Positions 60,027 through 64,000 of a DNA stretch of 64,000 bases are shown piece after piece. The notes below the pieces were generated by a model. That model ran no database searches and was not told the DNA's origin. It saw only the letters and a program-made list of their open reading frames with translations. A program made the translations under genes and the position numbers. The stretch is from the NCBI GenBank assembly GCA_963691775.1, contig OY829369.1, positions 1,798,001 through 1,862,000 of the forward strand, given 5' to 3'. Numbering within the stretch: the first letter of the stretch is position 1; every line of letters starts with the position of its first letter. This DNA is from JAZBPO01 sp963691775 (GTDB lineage Bacteria > Pseudomonadota > Gammaproteobacteria > Pseudomonadales > Azotimanducaceae).

Positions 60027-60487
60027 GCGTGCGGCCAGCGCCGAGCGATGCGTTCGGCCTCGGGCGTGCCGAACGCCCGCCACCTAACGTGGAGCACGCA
60101 CCCGACGCGCAGTTCGAAAATCGGGGCTGCCACATCTCGGGCCGGCTCGGGCACGTCCGCGTGAACAGCCGCGCGCACCTCAGCCTCGGCCATCTCGATG
60201 GCCGCTCCGGAAAACCGGAAGGCCTCGTGTTCCTCGCCCAATTGGGCATGCAGCGCGTAGCGGCCGTCCGCTCGCAGATTCGTGAGCTCCGGCGTTCCGG
60301 TCGATGCAATCAGGAACACCCGCCCGCGACTGAAAACGGGACAGCACGGCCTGAGATGGGGCCCGCGCTCCCCCTGCGTCGCGAGCCAGGCGAGGGCGAT
60401 TCCGTCGACGCCCACGAGCAATCGCGCACCCGCTTCCGCGAGTGCCATGTCCGAGGCGACGAACTCCGCCCAGGACACCCCGTTCAT
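60023..60487 (-). CDS. Pyridoxamine-5'-phosphate-oxidase-fold protein
   Basis: A 154-residue FMN-binding split-barrel protein. Opening MNGVSWAEFVASDMALAEAG, strand pair GIALAWLATQGERGPHLRPC and GRVFLIASTGTPELTNLRAD, and a conserved KxxDLRaDGRYALH-type segment. Family members bind FMN or F420 or have lost the cofactor. ATG 60487 overlaps the preceding stop; the 125-codon extension upstream is not coding. Confidence 0.85.
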   Translation of the reverse strand: MNGVSWAEFVASDMALAEAGARLLVGVDGIALAWLATQGERGPHLRPCCPVFSRGRVFLIASTGTPELTNLRADGRYALHAQLGEEHEAFRFSGAAIEMAEAEVRAAVHADVPEPARDVAAPIFELRVGCVLHVRWRAFGTPEAERIARRWPHA

Positions 60488-61092
60488 CTGTTTGAGTCCG
60501 CCATGTGTTTGCCCACGGTCCAGTCTGTCGGACCCGCGAGCCACGTTTCGCCAGACTCGACCGCACCGGGCTCCATGACCGTGCCCATCGAGTCGTTCCA
60601 GCGATTCAGATAGCCAAACAGTGCGATGACACCGAGAATCTCGACAATTTCGCCGTCGTCCCAGTGTGCGTGCAGCGCTGCGTCGGTCTCGGCGTCCACC
60701 GCGTTCGGCACCTGTGAGGCCGCGATAGAGAACTCGAGCGCCGCCCGCTCCGCATCGGAGAAGGCTGGGTGGGTACGGAACTCCCACACGTGCTCCAGCT
60801 GTTCGCGCTCGGCTCCGTAGCGCTCCGCTGCGCGGATCGTGTGTGCCTGGCAGTAGCGGCAACCGGTGGCGTTGCTGGAGACGTAGCCGATCAGGCGCTT
60901 GAGCGCGCTCGTGACCCTGCCGTGGTTCTCCATGACCGCCTTGTTGAGCTCGATGAATGCGCGCGCGATCGCCGGACGCCGCTGCATGGTGAGTACGGAA
61001 TTCGGACAGAAGCCGAGCGTTTCCTCGAAGAAGCGTGCGAGTTCTGCGACCTCCGCATCGTGATCGGAGGGCAGGGGCGTAACGAGGGGCAT
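60484..61092 (-). CDS. AhpD-like / carboxymuconolactone decarboxylase-family peroxidase
   Basis: A 202-residue helical protein with the AhpD catalytic motif CRYCQAHT (Cys78, Cys81, His84). Such proteins reduce peroxides or act as disulfide partners. Start ATG 61092 is 19 nt after the amidohydrolase stop. The frame further upstream is not coding. Overlaps the PNPOx-fold gene by ATGA. Confidence 0.88.
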   Translation of the reverse strand: MPLVTPLPSDHDAEVAELARFFEETLGFCPNSVLTMQRRPAIARAFIELNKAVMENHGRVTSALKRLIGYVSSNATGCRYCQAHTIRAAERYGAEREQLEHVWEFRTHPAFSDAERAALEFSIAASQVPNAVDAETDAALHAHWDDGEIVEILGVIALFGYLNRWNDSMGTVMEPGAVESGETWLAGPTDWTVGKHMADSNR

Positions 61093-61111
61093 GAGCGTGT
61101 CTCCCGAGGGC

Positions 61112-62602
61112 TCAGCGGCGCAGGACCCGTCCCGGTCGAGCGCCCGTGGTGCCATCCGCATCGAGGACGCGGATGCCGTTGACCCAGACGCCGTCGATCC
61201 CGACCGCGTACTGGTTGGGTGAATCGAACGTGGCTCGATCCGAAATCGTTGCCGCATCGAAGAGCACAAGGTCCGCCGGCGCTCCGATCGCGATGAGGCC
61301 GCGATCGTGAAGGCCCACGTGCTGGGCGGCCAGATGCGTCATCTTGTGAATCGCATGCTCAAGGGACAGCACACCCTGCTCGCGGACAAAGCGGGCAAGC
61401 ACGCGCGGGAAGGCCCCGTGTCCGCGCGGGTGGGCGCCTCCGCCGGAGCCGTCGGAGCACACGTTGCTGTGCGGCCAGGCGAGCAGGGCCGCGATGTCCT
61501 CGCCATTCATTGAGCGGGCGACGATGTTTTCGCTGATCGAGGAATCGGCCGCATAGGCCGCCTCGAGCTCGGCGATCAGCGCCATGTAGGTGTCGACCGG
61601 ATCGGCCTCACGATCGGTGGCGACCTGCGCGAGGGTCATGCCTGCATATTCCGGCTGCGGGTCGAAGCGGCCGATGATGAATTCTTCCGGCGCGACAAGC
61701 TCGGTGAGTACGTACTCGAACTCCGCACGGTCCTCGAAGTCGCGCTCCGGGAAGAGCACGGTCATGGTCGAGCTCCAGTACTCGTAGGGGTACACGTCGC
61801 CGGTCACGTCGACCCCTTCGGCCCGTGCTGCGTCAAGCTTCGCGAGTATCCGCGCGGCCTCGTACCAAAGGCCACGACGCGCCAGCTTCATGTGGCTGAT
61901 CTGAACCGGCACGCCCGTTTCGCGGCCGATGGTCACAAGCTCGTCGTAGGCCGCCTCCAGATCGCGATCCTCGCTGCGCACGTGACTGATGTAGCGCCCG
62001 CCGTAGCGGCCGGTCGCAGCCGTCAGGGCAATCACCTCGTCGGTGGAGGCATAGATGCCGGGGTCGTACTCGAGTCCCGTCGCTAGGCCGAGGGCGCCGG
62101 CGCGGAGATCCGCTTCCAGAAGCGCAGTCATCAATTCGACTTCAGCTGCAGTGGACACGCGCTCGTAGTCGTCGCCGAGCACCTGCAGACGCAATGTGCC
62201 GTGCCCCGCATAGCTGGCCACGTTCACGGCCCGGGGTGCGCGCTCCAATTCGGCGTACCAGTCCGCAAGCGGAAACTGCGAGCCACCATCCTGCCCCGCG
62301 ACGATCGTGGTGATGCCCTGCGAGACGGCAGCCGGCACCGTCGGATCGGTGTCGCGATCGTGGTGGCTGTGCGTATCCACGAAGCCCGGCGCCAGCACCC
62401 GCCCCGCGCCATCGATCACGACTTCGCCCGGCAGCGCTTCGAGATCGCCGAGCGCCGTTACAACGCCGCGCTCGAAGCGCAGATCCATCAGGCGGCCCGG
62501 GGCGCCGGTCCCGTCCACCAGCAACGCGCCGCGCACCAGATCCGCATGCGTCGGCGCCGCGCATCCGAGGAGCAACGCAAGCAGAACGCAACGGGCTGAC
62601 AA
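61112..62602 (-). CDS. Secreted N-acyl-D-amino-acid deacylase-like amidohydrolase
   Basis: A 496-residue metal-dependent hydrolase of the D-aminoacylase branch. Signal peptide LSARCVLLALLLGCAAPTHA, so periplasmic; a lipobox-like LLGC (11-14) might allow lipidation. Metal motif VDTHSHHDRD (His78, His80), then ISHVRSEDRD, VQISHMKLA and the catalytic-Asp region CSDGSGGGAHPRGHGAFPRVL. TTG 62602 has GAGGAGGT 6 nt upstream; ATG 62629 lies ahead of that site with no ribosome site of its own. Substrate could be N-acyl-D-amino acids or a related cyclic amide. Confidence 0.9.
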   Translation of the reverse strand: MSARCVLLALLLGCAAPTHADLVRGALLVDGTGAPGRLMDLRFERGVVTALGDLEALPGEVVIDGAGRVLAPGFVDTHSHHDRDTDPTVPAAVSQGITTIVAGQDGGSQFPLADWYAELERAPRAVNVASYAGHGTLRLQVLGDDYERVSTAAEVELMTALLEADLRAGALGLATGLEYDPGIYASTDEVIALTAATGRYGGRYISHVRSEDRDLEAAYDELVTIGRETGVPVQISHMKLARRGLWYEAARILAKLDAARAEGVDVTGDVYPYEYWSSTMTVLFPERDFEDRAEFEYVLTELVAPEEFIIGRFDPQPEYAGMTLAQVATDREADPVDTYMALIAELEAAYAADSSISENIVARSMNGEDIAALLAWPHSNVCSDGSGGGAHPRGHGAFPRVLARFVREQGVLSLEHAIHKMTHLAAQHVGLHDRGLIAIGAPADLVLFDAATISDRATFDSPNQYAVGIDGVWVNGIRVLDADGTTGARPGRVLRR

Positions 62603-62842
62603 GGGGGCACCTCCTCGTTTGTCATGCATGTACGCGAGCGGCCGAGCAGGCACGTTGTGCACGCAATCAGGCGGCTGTTTGCCGGGATCGACAGTAGACC
62701 AGAGCACGGTTACCGCGGACAGCTTCACGGGGCTTTGACGACACAGGATCCTCGGCCCGAGCGCCTTCATCCTCTGGCACGCGATCGCGACCGAGCGCAA
62801 CGAGCGCTTCGGTCTGGACGCACCCGCGCTGAATAGAGGCGC

Positions 62843-63103
62843 TCAGGCGGACGCGCCAATCCCGTCGACGATCCGCTTTGCTTCCTTCAGGCCGATTCCA
62901 CGCCCTGCTCGAAGCACCTTGATGGCTTCGATCGTCCGTCCGGCGCGGGCGAGTTCGACCACCTTGTCGGGGACCCCGGCCGTCGCGAGTTGTCTCATGT
63001 CGATCTCGACGCCGAGGTGTTCCACGACGACCGTGAGCATCGCCTCGAGGCGATCGACGCGCGCCTGCAACGCCTCGATCTCGTCACGTCCACTACCCCA
63101 CAT
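62843..63103 (-). CDS. L7/L12 C-terminal-domain-like mini-protein
   Basis: An 86-residue protein. Residues 6-30 form a short coiled coil (EIEALQARVDRLEAMLTVVV). Residues about 45-84 match the ribosomal L7/L12 C-terminal fold: VVELARAGRTIEAIKVLRAG followed by GIGLKEAKRIVDGIG. It is not rplL (too short, no hinge, no N-terminal dimerisation domain). ATG 63103 has GGAGGAG in front. It overlaps the grpB stop by 11 nt. A translation-factor-binding or stress function is possible but unproven. Confidence 0.85.
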   Translation of the reverse strand: MWGSGRDEIEALQARVDRLEAMLTVVVEHLGVEIDMRQLATAGVPDKVVELARAGRTIEAIKVLRAGRGIGLKEAKRIVDGIGASA

Positions 63104-63638
63104 GGGCACTCTCCTCCTCGATCCCGGCCCAGCGCAGGGCGCGGACTTCGACGTCCCTCACGAATGCGTCCTTACCGGCGATGTAGCTCTCGGCGTCCCA
63201 TTCGAACTGCGCGGCGAGCGACGTCTTCAGCTCACCGTAGCGGGCGGCGCGCTCTGGATGTGCGATCAGGAAATCTCGAAAGGCAAGATGCCGTGCGACC
63301 TCAGGATCGCCCGCTACCCAAAGGTGGACATGATACGTCCGCTCGCCGTTTTCGTCCCGGCGATAGAAACGTCGACGTGGCAGACCATGTTCGCCGAGGG
63401 CCAAGTAGCCAAGCGCAACGACGTCGGCTTCGCGGGCATCGGCCCGCGCGAGCGTATCGACCTCCACGCAAAGATCGATGATTGGTTTCGCGGCGAGACC
63501 GGGTACGGACGTGGAGCCGATATGGTGGATCGCAACGACGGCCCCGAAGGCGATCGCGAGCGCCTCCGCCGCGTCTGAGAAGCACGACGGCCAAGCCGGG
63601 TCGGCCGGCACCACCCGAATGCGGCGACTGCGGCTCAT
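63093..63638 (-). CDS. GrpB-family nucleotidyltransferase-fold protein
   Basis: A 181-residue protein of the GrpB/DUF157 family. Conserved points: VVPADPAWPSCFSDAAEALA, IHHIGSTSVPGLAAKPIIDL (nucleotidyltransferase-like GS..D core), RRFYRRDENGERTYHVHLW and FRDFLIAHPERAARYGELK. The biochemical role is unproven. ATG at 63638 overlaps the stop of the upstream partial ORF (ATGA). Confidence 0.9.
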   Translation of the reverse strand: MSRSRRIRVVPADPAWPSCFSDAAEALAIAFGAVVAIHHIGSTSVPGLAAKPIIDLCVEVDTLARADAREADVVALGYLALGEHGLPRRRFYRRDENGERTYHVHLWVAGDPEVARHLAFRDFLIAHPERAARYGELKTSLAAQFEWDAESYIAGKDAFVRDVEVRALRWAGIEEESAHVG

Positions 63639-64000
63639 CGCCTCTCACCGCAATGCCGGACAGGCGCCTGGTCGGCACAGCGCAGTGCTTCGCGTACAGC
63701 AACTCTGAGCAGGACCTGATGCCCGGTACTTCTAGCGCGCCCACCGCGCCCTCGATGAAGCGCAGTACGTCGCACGCATGAATCCACCGGGCGGGCCCAG
63801 CGCTCGTCCGAAGCGATCTGCACATCGATGAGCATCACGCGACCAACGGAGGCTTCGCTCGCGCGCCGCGCCAGTCGGAGCATGGCCCCCGCGTGCGGCG
63901 CAGCGGTCCCCCCGCGCTCGCCAGCGGGCCACTGCGTTGAACCCTCCTCGCGCCAAGCGCCCATACGGATGCCCCCAGCGGCTGATTCGCTTGCCGTGTT
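63635..64000 (-). CDS. Partial unknown ORF at the right edge, possibly frameshifted
   Basis: The frame is open from the right edge to a TGA that overlaps the grpB ATG (ATGA), as expected for a gene coupled to grpB. The first part reads like protein (MLRLARRASEASVGRVMLID, VQIASDERWAR). The last 40 codons become Arg/Gly-rich, while the +1 frame over the same DNA looks more natural (CDVLRFIEGAVGALEVPGIR, ELLYAKHCAVPTRRL). A frameshift near 63780 may therefore be present. Family not recognised. The rest of 63,639-64,000 holds nothing else. Confidence 0.35.
   Translation of the reverse strand, partial: NTASESAAGGIRMGAWREEGSTQWPAGERGGTAAPHAGAMLRLARRASEASVGRVMLIDVQIASDERWARPVDSCVRRTALHRGRGGRARSTGHQVLLRVAVREALRCADQAPVRHCGERR

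Noticed and set aside
1..64000. CRISPR array, prophage, insertion sequence or integron
   Set aside because: No regular repeat-spacer pattern, transposase, integrase or phage structural gene was recognised on either strand.

Overview
The window is high-GC chromosomal DNA from a Gammaproteobacterium. The first 24 kb carry two gammaproteobacterial core blocks in an order close to that of Pseudomonas: the lpt/rpoN/Ntr-PTS cluster and the tldD-yhdP-rng-maf-mreDCB / gatCAB cluster. No phage, IS element or CRISPR array was recognised. TonB receptor, SCP-x-type thiolase, P450 and BCCT genes suggest a free-living aerobic heterotroph that uses lipids; genus cannot be fixed from the sequence.

Layout. 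1-8.1 kb: partial mlaC (minus), diverging from yrbG-kdsC-lptC-lptA-lptB-rpoN-hpf-ptsN-rapZ-npr (plus), which covers LPS precursor supply, LPS transport, sigma-54 and the nitrogen PTS. kdsD is absent between yrbG and kdsC. 8.1-20.3 kb: pmbA (minus), yjgA (plus), then a minus-strand run transcribed mreB-mreC-mreD-maf-rng-yhdP-tldD. 20.5-24.7 kb: gatCAB and an unknown membrane protein. 24.7-30.4 kb: a CBS-pair protein, cysD-cysNC (sulfate activation to PAPS), a DUF35/thiolase pair and a YfcE-like phosphoesterase, ending at tRNA-Pro(UGG). From about 31 kb onward the content is mostly accessory.

Accessory half. 31.3-36.1 kb: TonB-dependent receptor, a clear intrinsic terminator, then a TPR-sulfotransferase that may use PAPS made by the nearby cys genes. 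36-43.8 kb (minus): BCCT transporter, crotonase, a channel-like protein with two RCK-type domains and a lost selectivity filter, and a C39-peptidase ABC exporter with its HlyD partner, preceded by a 20-codon ORF. 43.9-47.8 kb (minus): DUF1499 membrane protein, a thiolase homologue without the nucleophilic cysteine, and a cytochrome P450. 48-56.2 kb (plus): RND adaptor lipoprotein, RND pump, an alginate-export-type barrel and modABC. 56.2-64 kb (minus): DUF2855, a GNAT, then a compact run of unusual composition: a partial ORF, GrpB, an L7/L12-like mini-protein, a secreted D-aminoacylase-like amidohydrolase, an AhpD-like protein, an FMN-fold protein, a GNAT, two paralogous membrane/helical-repeat proteins and a SAM methyltransferase, with ATGA overlaps at most junctions.

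Start codons are notable. kdsC seems to begin at CTG and mreC at ATC, each behind a strong Shine-Dalgarno sequence; pmbA, tldD and the amidohydrolase seem to begin at TTG. The best candidates for undescribed biology are the tandem helical-repeat/methyltransferase operon (57.9-63.6 kb), the peptidase-exporter with no recognisable substrate, and the filter-less RCK channel homologue.
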